Positions 7,509 to 15,236 of a stretch of 32,476 bases of DNA are shown here, piece by piece. The stretch comes from Mycolicibacterium iranicum (lineage in GTDB: Bacteria; Actinomycetota; Actinomycetes; Mycobacteriales; Mycobacteriaceae). The notes below the pieces were generated by a model. The model was not told the origin of the DNA. It ran no database searches and saw only the letters and a list, made by a program, of their open reading frames with translations. The first letter of the stretch is position 1, and each line of letters starts with the position of its first letter. Both the position numbers and the translations under genes were made by a program. The stretch spans positions 1 through 32,476 of the forward strand of contig NZ_LWCS01000052.1 in NCBI RefSeq assembly GCF_001650495.1, written 5' to 3'.

Positions 7509-7514
7509 ACTCTA
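7509..7514 (-). promoter_or_regulatory. -10 box of the membrane hydrolase gene, made from the echA8 stop codon
   Basis: TAGAGT on the minus strand. Its first three bases are the echA8 TAG stop, and it ends 6 nt before the GTG start of the hydrolase gene. Confidence 0.45.
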
Positions 7515-8285
7515 GCGATGCGTGAAGTTCGGCGAACGTTTCTCGGTAAACGCGTTCATTCCTTCGGTCTGGTCGTCGGTCGCGAACGCCGAATGGAACA
7601 ACCTGCGCTCGTAGAGCAGTCCTTCCGACAACGTGGTCTCGAACGCCCGGTTGACGGCCTCCTTGGCCATCCGAGACGCCGACAGCGACATGCCCGCGAT
7701 GGTGTCGGCGACCGACTTGGCCTCTTCGAGTAGCGATTCGGCGGGCACGACGCGGGACACCAGTCCCGCACGTTCGGCTTCCTCGGCGCCCATGTTGCGG
7801 CCGGTCAGGATCAGATCCATCGCCTTGGCCTTGCCGATCGCCCGCGTCAGTCGCTGCGACCCGCCCATTCCGGGTAGCACGCCGAGCTTGATCTCGGGCT
7901 GCCCGAATTTCGCACTGTCCGCGGCGATCAAGATGTCGCACATCATCGCGAGTTCACATCCACCGCCCAACGCGTACCCGGCGACGGCGGCGATGGTGGG
8001 CGTGCGGGTGGCGGCGAACTTGCCCCAGCCGGCGAAGAAGTCGGACGAGTAGACGTCTGCGAACGACAGGCTCGCCATCTCCTTGATGTCGGCACCGGCG
8101 GCGAACGCCTTCTCGCTACCGGTCACGATGATGGCTCCGACCCCGGGGTCGGCGTCGAGTTCGGCTGCGGCCGTGGTGACTTCGGTCATCACCTGGCTGT
8201 TGAGCGCGTTGAGCGCCTTGGGCCGGTTGAGTGTGATCGTGGCAACGCGGCCGTCGCGGTCGACCAGAATCGTCTCGTACGTCAT
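7512..8285 (-). CDS. echA8: Enoyl-CoA hydratase EchA8
   Basis: 257-residue crotonase-fold enzyme that hydrates trans-2-enoyl-CoA in beta-oxidation. Visible features: N-terminal ITLNRPKALNAL, the CoA/oxyanion segment AFAAGADIKEM, the second oxyanion glycines YALGGGCELAMMCD with the first catalytic Glu, and FGQPEIKLGVLPGMGG with the second catalytic Glu. The length equals the remembered M. tuberculosis EchA8. The ATG at 8285 overlaps the echA9 stop by 4 nt (ATGA), so the two are translationally coupled. Upstream in-frame extension into echA9 is rejected. Confidence 0.95.
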   Translation of the reverse strand: MTYETILVDRDGRVATITLNRPKALNALNSQVMTEVTTAAAELDADPGVGAIIVTGSEKAFAAGADIKEMASLSFADVYSSDFFAGWGKFAATRTPTIAAVAGYALGGGCELAMMCDILIAADSAKFGQPEIKLGVLPGMGGSQRLTRAIGKAKAMDLILTGRNMGAEEAERAGLVSRVVPAESLLEEAKSVADTIAGMSLSASRMAKEAVNRAFETTLSEGLLYERRLFHSAFATDDQTEGMNAFTEKRSPNFTHR

Positions 8286-9328
8286 GACTGCTCCTCGAAA
8301 TCGATGTCGGGATCGGCGGAGACGAAATACGCCTCGATGTGCTCGTTGGTCACTGCGTCCAAAGATGCAGGCGACCATTTCGGATTCTTGTCCTTGTCGA
8401 TGAGCAGCGCGCGGATGCCCTCGACGAGGTCGTGCGTACGCAGCGACGCGCAGGACGTCCGAAACTCCTGGCGCAGTACGTCTTCCAACGTGGCGAGCCT
8501 CGCCGCCCTTCTGACCGCTTCCAGTGCCACCGACGCGGCGACGGGGGAGCGTGATGCGATCAGATCCGCCGCTTTCCCGGCCGCCTCGGCGCCGTGCCCG
8601 CGCAGGGCGGCGACGATGTCGGCGACGGTCTCGCCGGCGTAGCAGAGGTCGATCCAGTCCCGTTGCGCCATCAATTCACTCGGGGGCGGTTCCTGCGCGT
8701 GCTTGGCAAGGGCGGCGTCCACGCCCTCGGTGTCGATGGTCGCGGTGAACGCGTCGAGGTCGTCGTGCGCGACGAAGTGGTCGGCGAAGCCCATGGCGAT
8801 GGCGTCCGTCCCGGAGAACGGAGCACCGGTCAGGGCCGCATGGACCCCGAGCAATCCCGGCGTCCTGGCCAGGAGAAAGGTGCCGCCGACGTCGGGGACG
8901 AAGCCGATGCCGACCTCGGGCATCGCCATCTTGGTGGTCTCGGTGACGACACGGACGCTGCCGTGGGCACTGATGCCGACACCGCCGCCCATCGTGATGC
9001 CGTTCATGACGGCGACGTAGGGCTTCGGGTAACGGCCGATGTAGGAGTTGAGCAGGTATTCGTCGTGCCAGAACTGGCGCGTCTCGGCACCGCCCTTCTT
9101 TGCGTCGTGGTAGATCGCGACGACGTCGCCGCCCGCACACAGCCCTCGGTCGCCCGCGCCGGTCACCAGGACGGCCTCGATCGCGTCCTCGCGCTCCCAG
9201 GACTTCAGAGCCGCGGAGATCTCGCCGACCATGTGATGGGTGAGGGAGTTGATCGCCTTCGGCCTGTTGAGGGTGAGGCGACCGATCCCGTTGCCGACTG
9301 TTACTAGGACATCCTCGTTTTCGTCCAC
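8282..9328 (-). CDS. echA9: EchA9, 3-hydroxyisobutyryl-CoA hydrolase-like crotonase
   Basis: 348-residue crotonase-superfamily protein. It is longer than a normal hydratase, and the segments GLCAGGDV, ITMGGGVGIS and MPEVGIGFVPDVGG are typical of the 3-hydroxyisobutyryl-CoA hydrolase branch of valine catabolism, which thioester-hydrolyses rather than hydrates; the C-terminal helical extension also fits that branch. Start is GTG at 9328: there is no Shine-Dalgarno at usable distance, but TAGATT ends exactly 7 nt upstream, indicating a leaderless start. A TTG at 9337 is the alternative. It heads the echA9-echA8-hydrolase row and is divergent from the YccA-like gene. Confidence 0.9.
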   Translation of the reverse strand: MDENEDVLVTVGNGIGRLTLNRPKAINSLTHHMVGEISAALKSWEREDAIEAVLVTGAGDRGLCAGGDVVAIYHDAKKGGAETRQFWHDEYLLNSYIGRYPKPYVAVMNGITMGGGVGISAHGSVRVVTETTKMAMPEVGIGFVPDVGGTFLLARTPGLLGVHAALTGAPFSGTDAIAMGFADHFVAHDDLDAFTATIDTEGVDAALAKHAQEPPPSELMAQRDWIDLCYAGETVADIVAALRGHGAEAAGKAADLIASRSPVAASVALEAVRRAARLATLEDVLRQEFRTSCASLRTHDLVEGIRALLIDKDKNPKWSPASLDAVTNEHIEAYFVSADPDIDFEEQS

Positions 9329-9335
9329 GGAATGC

Positions 9336-9341
9336 AATCTA
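9336..9341 (-). promoter_or_regulatory. -10 box of echA9 (TAGATT, leaderless)
   Basis: TAGATT on the minus strand, 7 nt before the GTG of echA9. Confidence 0.5.
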
Positions 9342-9403
9342 GATCGTCTCCCGGCTCGAGGCCTGCCCGGGTAAGGTTTCCTGTGAAGCGCCTGGGAAGT
9401 CCG

Positions 9404-9419
9404 CAGTGAGACCTCACTG
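9404..9419. promoter_or_regulatory. Palindrome CAGTGAG-AC-CTCACTG in the echA9/yccA divergent region
   Basis: Perfect 7-bp inverted repeat with a 2-bp spacer, the size of a dimeric repressor site, roughly midway between the two divergent genes. Confidence 0.4.
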
Positions 9420-9450
9420 GGAACTGTCCGGGAACCTCGAACGTTGACCG

Positions 9451-9463
9451 TGTGACCGTCACA
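9451..9463. promoter_or_regulatory. Palindrome TGTGACCGTCACA upstream of the yccA-like gene
   Basis: TGTGA-CCG-TCACA lies just after a TTGACC -35-like box (9444-9449), i.e. within the likely promoter of the YccA-like gene, 41 nt before its start. The half-sites look CRP-like, but the 3-bp spacer is too short for a normal CRP site. Confidence 0.4.
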
Positions 9464-9504
9464 GGTCGAAAGCATTTGAGAAACGACACAGGAAGGAACC
9501 GACG

Positions 9505-10347
9505 GTGCGCGAAAGCAGCAACCCGGTATTCCGCTCACTGCCTAAGGAGCAGCAGGGCGGCTATGCGCAGTTCGGTACCGGAGCCGCTGGCTACGGTGCA
9601 CAAGCGGTACATGCGGACCCGTACGTCGCGCAGCAGTACCCCGATCAGCAGCAGGCGGGCGTATCGCGCCCGCTGACCATCGACGACGTCGTCACCCGTA
9701 CCGGCATCACGCTGGCTGTGGTGACCGCGGTCGCGGCGGTCTCGTACTTCATGGTCGACGCCAACCAGGGCCTGCTGTTCCCCCTGTTCCTCGTCGGCAG
9801 CCTCGGCGGCCTCGGCGTCCTGTTGCTCGCGATGTTCGGCCGCAAGCAGGACAACCCGGCGATCGTGATGACCTACGCGGCGTTCGAGGGCCTGTTCCTC
9901 GGCTCGGCCTCGTACCTGTTCGCGAACCTGGTCTCCACCGGCGGACCCGCGATGATCTTCCAGGCGGTGGTCGGCACCCTCGGTGTGTTCTTCGGAATGC
10001 TGGTGGTCTACCGCACCGGCGCGATTCGCGTGACGCCCAAGCTGACCCGCATGATCGTCGCCGGCATGTTCGGCGTGCTGGCGCTGGCACTGGTGAACAT
10101 TCTGTTCGCGGTCTTCACCGGCAACGCCCCGCTCACCAACGGCGGCCCGCTCGCCATCGGCTTCTCGCTTCTCTGCATCGCGCTGGCTGCCTTCAGCTTC
10201 CTGATCGACTTCGACGCCGCTGATCAGATGATCCGCGCCGGAGCGCCCGAGAAGGCGGCATGGGGCATCGCGCTCGGCCTGACCGTCACCCTGGTCTGGC
10301 TGTACCTCGAGATCCTGCGCCTGCTGAGCTACTTCAACAACGACTAG
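9505..10347 (+). CDS. Bax inhibitor-1/YccA family membrane protein (Rv1072-like)
   Basis: 280-residue integral membrane protein. A polar N-terminal stretch of about 50 residues (MRESSNPVFRSL, then Gln/Gly/Ala-rich) is followed by the conserved TIDDVVTRTG and about seven transmembrane helices from residue 70 to the end; YAAFEGLFLGS and FLIDFDAADQM are characteristic of the BI-1/YccA group. The helix ending in FDAAD carries the acidic residues that act as the pH sensor in studied calcium-leak homologues. GTG at 9505 follows AGGAAGGA. It is monocistronic, bounded by a strong terminator. The role in mycobacteria is unknown. Confidence 0.9.
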   Translation: MRESSNPVFRSLPKEQQGGYAQFGTGAAGYGAQAVHADPYVAQQYPDQQQAGVSRPLTIDDVVTRTGITLAVVTAVAAVSYFMVDANQGLLFPLFLVGSLGGLGVLLLAMFGRKQDNPAIVMTYAAFEGLFLGSASYLFANLVSTGGPAMIFQAVVGTLGVFFGMLVVYRTGAIRVTPKLTRMIVAGMFGVLALALVNILFAVFTGNAPLTNGGPLAIGFSLLCIALAAFSFLIDFDAADQMIRAGAPEKAAWGIALGLTVTLVWLYLEILRLLSYFNND

Positions 10348-10361
10348 CAGTACTGCCAGAG

Positions 10362-10393
10362 AAAGGGCGTCCACTCCAGTGGACGCCCTTTTT
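10362..10393 (+). terminator. Rho-independent terminator after the yccA-like gene
   Basis: Perfect 14-bp inverted repeat (10362-10375 with 10378-10391; GGGCGTCCACT pairs with AGTGGACGCCC) followed by a run of T. It begins 15 nt after the stop. It is an unusually classical terminator for a mycobacterium. The flanking A and T runs make it usable from the opposite strand too, against purT transcription. The rest of 10348-10484 shows nothing recognisable. Confidence 0.92.
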
Positions 10394-10484
10394 CGCACGC
10401 TCAGTCGGGAGCCTCGGCGCGAATATGAGGCTTTGCACGCAATTGGGGCCTCATCGCGTGCACGAGTTCAGATTCGGCGCATCG

Positions 10485-11687
10485 TCAGGGAACCCGCGGC
10501 GTGACCCGACTCGCGGCCTCGACGGCGTTACGCCGTGCGGTCTCCACATCATCGGCATAGGCGAGCGCCACACCCATCCGGCGTTTGACGAAGCTCTCCG
10601 GCTTGCCGAACAGCCGAATGTCGGTGTGCGGCACCTGCAATGCGGCGTCCACACCGTCGAAGACGATGCCTGTGCTGTCAACCCCGCCATAGATCACCGC
10701 GCTGGCGCCCGGGGACTTCAGCGTCGTGTCGACCGGGAGACCGAGGATGGCCCGAGCATGCAGCTCGAATTCGTTCTGCCACTGCGTCACCATCGTGACC
10801 ATGCCGGTGTCGTGCGGGCGCGGACTGACTTCGCTGAACCAGACGTCGTCACCTCTGACGAACAGTTCCACGCCGAAGATGCCCTGCCCGCCGAGGTTCG
10901 CGGTCACCGCTTTTGCGATCTGCCGCGCACGCTCAAGCGCAGTGGACGGCATCGGGTGCGGCTGCCAGCTCTCGACATAGTCACCGCCGACCTGCCGGTG
11001 CCCGACCGGCTCGCAGAACTGTGTCTGGACCTCGCCGGAGGCACCGCGTGCCCGCACGGTCAGCAGCGTGATCTCGTAATCGAAGTCGATGAACCCCTCG
11101 ACGATGATGCGCGTGTTGCTCACCCGGCTGCCAGACATCGCGTACTCCCAGGCTGCCTCGACACCGTCGGGCCCGTCTATCTTCGACTGGCCCTTACCGG
11201 AGCTGCTCATCACCGGCTTGACCACGCACGGATAGCCGATGCCGTCATCGATCGCTTCGCGAAGCTCCTCCAGCGAGTCGCAGAACCGGTATGGGCTCGT
11301 CGGCAGGCCCAACGTCTCGGCCGCGAGCCGACGGATCCCTTCACGATCCATCGTCAACCGTGCGGCCCGGGCAGTGGGAATGACCCGAACAACTCCCTCC
11401 GCTTCGAGAACTTCGAGCGCCGGTGTGGCGATGGCCTCGATCTCGGGCACCACCAGATCCGGGCGTTCGGCCTCGATCAATGCCCGCAGGGCTTGGGGGT
11501 CCGACATCGTGATCGTCCGCGCGTGGTGAGCCACCTGCTGGCCCGGCGCGTTCTCGTAACGGTCCACGGCGATGGTTTCGACGCCGAGGCGCTGCAACGC
11601 GATCAGGACTTCGCGGCCCAGCTCACCGGAGCCGAGCAGCATGACTTTGGTGGCTCGCGGTGACAGCGGCGTTCCGATGGTGGTCAT
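10485..11687 (-). CDS. purT: Formate-dependent phosphoribosylglycinamide formyltransferase PurT
   Basis: 400-residue ATP-grasp enzyme that formylates GAR from formate and ATP in purine synthesis. Visible features: N-terminal VMLLGSGELGREV (preATP-grasp loop), DLVVPEIEAIAT, ATP-grasp loop KPVMSSSGKGQS, metal/ATP-binding EVSPRPHDTGMVT, and C-terminal GKPESFVKRRMGVALA. Full length. It lies 21 nt downstream of fadA3 on the same strand, with its own TACAAT -10 box in the gap. In M. tuberculosis purT is remembered as Rv0389, far from fadA3, so this placement is a rearrangement relative to that genome. Confidence 0.95.
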   Translation of the reverse strand: MTTIGTPLSPRATKVMLLGSGELGREVLIALQRLGVETIAVDRYENAPGQQVAHHARTITMSDPQALRALIEAERPDLVVPEIEAIATPALEVLEAEGVVRVIPTARAARLTMDREGIRRLAAETLGLPTSPYRFCDSLEELREAIDDGIGYPCVVKPVMSSSGKGQSKIDGPDGVEAAWEYAMSGSRVSNTRIIVEGFIDFDYEITLLTVRARGASGEVQTQFCEPVGHRQVGGDYVESWQPHPMPSTALERARQIAKAVTANLGGQGIFGVELFVRGDDVWFSEVSPRPHDTGMVTMVTQWQNEFELHARAILGLPVDTTLKSPGASAVIYGGVDSTGIVFDGVDAALQVPHTDIRLFGKPESFVKRRMGVALAYADDVETARRNAVEAASRVTPRVP

Positions 11688-11697
11688 AGAAACGCCG

Positions 11698-11703
11698 ATT
11701 GTA
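11698..11703 (-). promoter_or_regulatory. -10 box of purT (TACAAT)
   Basis: TACAAT on the minus strand ends 10 nt before the purT ATG, inside the 21-nt fadA3-purT gap. The RNA would have a leader of only about 3 nt. Confidence 0.5.
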
Positions 11704-11708
11704 GGGGG

Positions 11709-12926
11709 CTAGCTCAACCGCTCGACGACCATCGCCATACCCTGCCCACCGCCGACACACATCGACTCGATGCCGAACGTTTTGTCGTGGGTGGCCAGGT
11801 TGTTCAGCAGCGTGGCGGTGATCCGTGCGCCCGTCATGCCGAACGGGTGACCCAGCGCGATCGCGCCGCCGGACACATTGAGCTTGTCCTCGTCCATCCC
11901 GAGCTCACGCGCCGAGCCCAGCACCTGGACGGCGAAGGCTTCGTTGATCTCGTAGAGGTCGATGTCGCCGATCGACATCTTCGCGTTGGCGAGCGCCTTC
12001 TTGACGGCCTCGATCGGGCCCAGGCCCATGATCTCCGGCGACAACCCCGACACGCCCGTCGACACGATCCGTGCCAACGGGGTCAGGCCCAGCTCCTTGG
12101 CCTTGGTGTCGCTCATGATCACGACCGCGGCCGCGCCGTCGTTCAGCGGGCAGGCATTACCGGCGGTGATCGTGCCGTTGGGTCGGAAGACGGGCTTGAG
12201 CTGGCTGATCTTCTCGTAGGTGGTGCCGGCGCGTGGACCGTCATCGGTGGTGACGACGGTGCCGTCAGGCAGCGTCACAGGCGCGATTTCGCGTTCGAAG
12301 AAGCCGCTCTTGATGGCCTCCTCGGCCCGGTTCTGCGACCGCACACCCCAGTGGTCCTGGTCTTCTCGGCTGATGCCGGTGAAATTGGCGACGTTCTCCG
12401 CGGTCTGGCCCATTGCGATGTACACGTCGGGGAGATCGCCGTCCTCGCGCGGATCGTGCCACTCGGTGGCGCCGGCGGCTGCCTGCTCCGAGCGGGTCTG
12501 CGCCTCGGCGTACAGCTCGTTCTTCGAGTCCGGCCAGCCGTCGGCGGTGCCCTTGAGGAAACGCGACACCGTCTCCACGCCGGCGGAGATGAACGCGTCT
12601 CCCTCGCCGGCCTTGATGGCGTGGAATGCCATCCGCGTGGTCTGCAACGACGACGAGCAGTACCGGTTGACCGTGGTGCCGGGCAGGAAGTCGTAACCCA
12701 GCTGTACCGCGACGGTGCGGGCGATGTTGAATCCCGCCTCACCGCCGGGCTGTCCGCAGCCCATCATCAGGTCGTCGATGTCACGGGGATCCAGCGACGG
12801 CACCTTATCCAGCGCGGCCCGCACCATCTGCGCGGCCAGGTCGTCGGGGCGCATCGAGACCAGCGAGCCCTTGTTGGCCCGGCCGATAGGTGAGCGTGCG
12901 GTAGCGACGATGACGGCTTCAGGCAT
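11709..12926 (-). CDS. fadA3: Acetyl-CoA acyltransferase (thiolase) FadA3
   Basis: 405-residue thiolase that cleaves 3-ketoacyl-CoA with CoA, or runs in reverse. All three active-site blocks are present: nucleophile Cys90 in VNRYCSSSLQT, the NEAF block in DLYEINEAFAVQVLG, GHPFGMTGAR with the activating His, and the C-terminal CVGGGQGMAMV with the second Cys. ATG at 12926 follows GAGGAG. A near-KstR palindrome lies just upstream. It is the middle gene of SGNH esterase-fadA3-purT on the minus strand. Length matches M. tuberculosis FadA3 as recalled. Chain-length preference is not readable. Confidence 0.95.
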   Translation of the reverse strand: MPEAVIVATARSPIGRANKGSLVSMRPDDLAAQMVRAALDKVPSLDPRDIDDLMMGCGQPGGEAGFNIARTVAVQLGYDFLPGTTVNRYCSSSLQTTRMAFHAIKAGEGDAFISAGVETVSRFLKGTADGWPDSKNELYAEAQTRSEQAAAGATEWHDPREDGDLPDVYIAMGQTAENVANFTGISREDQDHWGVRSQNRAEEAIKSGFFEREIAPVTLPDGTVVTTDDGPRAGTTYEKISQLKPVFRPNGTITAGNACPLNDGAAAVVIMSDTKAKELGLTPLARIVSTGVSGLSPEIMGLGPIEAVKKALANAKMSIGDIDLYEINEAFAVQVLGSARELGMDEDKLNVSGGAIALGHPFGMTGARITATLLNNLATHDKTFGIESMCVGGGQGMAMVVERLS

Positions 12927-12942
12927 GACGACTCCTCGGGTC

Positions 12943-12956
12943 TAGAACATGTGCCA
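12943..12956 (-). promoter_or_regulatory. Degenerate KstR-type site upstream of fadA3
   Basis: Read on the minus strand, TGGCACATGTTCTA matches TnnAACnnGTTnnA at all fixed positions but one (CAC for AAC). Its right half GTTCTA is identical to that of the perfect site at 1067, and it is 16 nt before the fadA3 start. KstR control of fadA3 is a plausible inference, weaker than at 1067. Confidence 0.4.
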
Positions 12957-12961
12957 CGAAA

Positions 12962-13942
12962 CTAGCTCGCGGCCATCACGATGGGCGCGGGGACCCCGGT
13001 CGAGCGGCGCCACAGGCGGCTCAGGCCGCTGACGCGCGACAGCAGCGACGTGCCCTCTCCGGTACGTGATTCCAGCGCCTCCTCCGGCGGTTGACCTGTG
13101 ATGAACTCGCCCAACTCGTCGCAGAGGGCGGGCAGCAGTTGCTTGGCGGCGAGCTCGTAGCCGGCCGCGGAGGGATGGAACATGTCGGGGGAGAACAGCA
13201 GTTCCGGGGTTTCGTAGAAGTGTGGTGACAACAGGTCGGAGAACGGGACGGGGACGCCGCCCGCGGCGCGCACCGACGCGGCCTGGGCCCGGGCGAGCCG
13301 CAGGCCCTGGCTGCGTGCCACCCACCGCAGCGGCTGCGGGATCGCTTTGATCACCCCGAAGTCGGGACAGGTGCCGACGACCACGACGGCTCCGGCGGCC
13401 CGGAGCCGCTGCACGGCCCGCCCGACGCGCCGCGCCGACGGGCCGGTGCCATTGGGTCGGGTGATGTCGTTCGCGCCGATCATGATCACGGCCGCGTCCG
13501 GCGGTGGGCCGGCGACGAACATCGCGTCGATCTGACCCGCGAGACCCTTGGATGTAGCGCCGACGATGGCCTTGGTGCTCAGGCGGATCCGTTTGCCCGA
13601 TTCCTCGGCGAGGCCTCTGGCGAGCAGCACACCGGGCACTTCGTCGGCGACGGTGCACCCGTATCCGGTTGCCGTGGAATCGCCGAAGATCATCAGGTGG
13701 AGGTCGAAGGGGATGCCGCGGTGCCAGCGTTCGGGTGGTCCGCCGCCCGGCGTGTAGACGCCGTCGGCGCGCGGGGGGACGTCCCAGGACTTCGGGATGA
13801 GCTGGCGAGCCTGATCAGCCTGTCCGGTCAGCAGGTTCCTCGCACCGACGTAGGCGGTACCTGTCGAGGCCAGCGCGGCCGCGGCAGCGAGTGCGACAGT
13901 CGACTTTCGCGGTGCGCTGAGGCGCACGCGGTAGGTGCCCAC
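12962..13942 (-). CDS. SGNH/GDSL-family esterase, membrane-anchored (Rv1075c-like)
   Basis: 326-residue SGNH hydrolase. A basic N-terminus and one hydrophobic stretch (about 14-34) form a signal anchor, so the enzyme faces the outside. Catalytic blocks: LMIFGDSTATG with nucleophile Ser89, the Gly block (GATSKGL), MIGANDITRP (Asn), and SPDMFHPSAAGY with the Asp-x-x-His pair. The substrate is unknown; acyl esters of the envelope are likely. Start GTG 13942 is chosen because TAAACT ends 7 nt before it, a leaderless promoter; an upstream in-frame GTG at 13993 would add 17 residues and erase the promoter. The C-terminal 45 residues are a low-conservation tail. Confidence 0.87.
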   Translation of the reverse strand: MGTYRVRLSAPRKSTVALAAAAALASTGTAYVGARNLLTGQADQARQLIPKSWDVPPRADGVYTPGGGPPERWHRGIPFDLHLMIFGDSTATGYGCTVADEVPGVLLARGLAEESGKRIRLSTKAIVGATSKGLAGQIDAMFVAGPPPDAAVIMIGANDITRPNGTGPSARRVGRAVQRLRAAGAVVVVGTCPDFGVIKAIPQPLRWVARSQGLRLARAQAASVRAAGGVPVPFSDLLSPHFYETPELLFSPDMFHPSAAGYELAAKQLLPALCDELGEFITGQPPEEALESRTGEGTSLLSRVSGLSRLWRRSTGVPAPIVMAAS

Positions 13943-13949
13943 GACCGCA

Positions 13950-13955
13950 AGTTTA
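13950..13955 (-). promoter_or_regulatory. -10 box of the SGNH esterase gene (TAAACT, leaderless)
   Basis: TAAACT on the minus strand, 7 nt before GTG 13942. Confidence 0.5.
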
Positions 13956-14046
13956 AAGGGGATTTCGGTGGTTTCGCGGGTCGTAACGAGCACAACCGGT
14001 CACAGTGCGGTATCAACTCCAGTACCAAATGCGTTTAACCAATTGT

Positions 14047-14052
14047 GATAAT
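14047..14052 (+). promoter_or_regulatory. Extended -10 box (TGT-GATAAT) upstream of lipU
   Basis: GATAAT preceded by TGT, in an AT-rich patch that stands out from the surrounding GC-rich DNA; no convincing -35. Flanking AACCA/TGGTT (14037-14041 and 14053-14057 region) and GTTAC/GTAAC inverted repeats (about 14074-14095) could be operators. The RNA would start near 14059, giving a leader of about 78 nt. Confidence 0.4.
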
Positions 14053-14136
14053 GGTTACTAGTGGCAAGCTAAGTTACGAGGTTGTCTGAGTAACTCGGCT
14101 TATCCCGGCTCTACATCGGCGTAGGAAGTGGTGGCG

Positions 14137-15207
14137 ATGACGGCACCCAGCAAGGTTCCAGCGACTGCTCATGCTGCGATCAGTGCAGCTCGAGGGCGTA
14201 AATCGCGGAAGTTCCCGGTCTCTGACGGCGCGCCGGTAGAGGTCTTCGAAGACGGGCCCAGCGTTGCGGGCCGCTTGATGGGTTTGGCCGCGATGGCGAC
14301 GATCAAGCCCTTCCTGAGCGTTGGCAGCTACGCCCCCAAGCTTCCGTGGCCATGGGGATTGGTGGATTTCGCCGCCCGCGTGCTGAAGCCGGCGCCCGGA
14401 ACCGTGCGCGCCACCATCGCGCTGCCCCATTGCACGGCGCAGCTCGTCAGGGCCGCAGGCGTGCTGCCCGCCGACGGCAACCGGACCGTGATCCTCTACC
14501 TGCACGGCGGGGCATTTCTGACGTGCGGTGTGAACACCCATGGGCGACTTGTGACGGCGCTGTCCAAGTGCGCCGACGCGCCCGCACTCGTGGTCAACTA
14601 CCGGATGATCCCCAAGCATTCGGTCGGCACTGCGCTCGACGACTGCTTCGACGCCTACAAGTGGTTGCGGGAGACCGGTTACGAGCCCGACCAGATCGTC
14701 CTGGCCGGTGACTCCGCGGGCGGCTACCTCGCACTTGCCCTCGCAGAACGGCTCCAGGCCGGGGGTATCAACGGTTTCGTCGGGGAGACGCCCGCGGCAA
14801 TCGTCACCATGTCGCCGCTGTTCGAGATCGACAACGAGGCCCGCGCCGACCACCCGAACATCCGTACCGATGCGATGTTTCCGCCCAAGGCATTCCATGC
14901 ACTCGTCGAGCTGATCGAGGATGCCGCTTCCCGTCGTATCGTCGACGGCGCCCCTGAAGAGGTGTACGAGCCACTCGACCACATCGAGCCCGGCCTGCCG
15001 CGAACGCTCATTCATGTGTCCGGATCGGAGGTTCTGCTCAGCGACGCGCGGAAGGCGGCGCGCCTGCTCGCCGCGTCAGGTGTACCTGTCGAGGTCCGCA
15101 TCTGGCCTGGTCAGATGCATGTTTTCCAGCTCGGGGCACCTGCGGTCGCGGAAGCCAGCCGTTCGATCAAGCAGATCGGAGAGTACATCCGAGAGGCCAC
15201 CTGGTAG
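14137..15207 (+). CDS. lipU: Hormone-sensitive-lipase-family esterase LipU
   Basis: 356-residue alpha/beta-hydrolase of the HSL (bacterial family IV) group, hydrolysing carboxylic esters. Visible features: oxyanion motif YLHGGAFLT near residue 124, nucleophile elbow LAGDSAGGYLALA with Ser193, and late His in WPGQMHVF; the acid residue is expected near VSGSEVLL. ATG 14137 has AGGAAG 8 nt upstream; a GTG three codons earlier is possible. M. tuberculosis LipU as remembered is about 60 residues shorter at the N-terminus, where this protein has a basic, Ala-rich stretch. It is followed by cbs after 29 nt. Confidence 0.9.
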   Translation: MTAPSKVPATAHAAISAARGRKSRKFPVSDGAPVEVFEDGPSVAGRLMGLAAMATIKPFLSVGSYAPKLPWPWGLVDFAARVLKPAPGTVRATIALPHCTAQLVRAAGVLPADGNRTVILYLHGGAFLTCGVNTHGRLVTALSKCADAPALVVNYRMIPKHSVGTALDDCFDAYKWLRETGYEPDQIVLAGDSAGGYLALALAERLQAGGINGFVGETPAAIVTMSPLFEIDNEARADHPNIRTDAMFPPKAFHALVELIEDAASRRIVDGAPEEVYEPLDHIEPGLPRTLIHVSGSEVLLSDARKAARLLAASGVPVEVRIWPGQMHVFQLGAPAVAEASRSIKQIGEYIREATW

Positions 15208-15236
15208 CCGGTCGCCGGGCCTGAGACCATGGAGGC

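Noticed and set aside
9451..9463. CRP site for TGTGACCGTCACA
   Set aside because: Half-sites resemble CRP, but the spacer is 3 bp rather than the usual 6, so only a generic palindrome is claimed.
10260..11663. 467-codon open frame opposite purT
   Set aside because: It runs through a strong terminator and has no ribosome-binding site; purT on the other strand is unmistakable.
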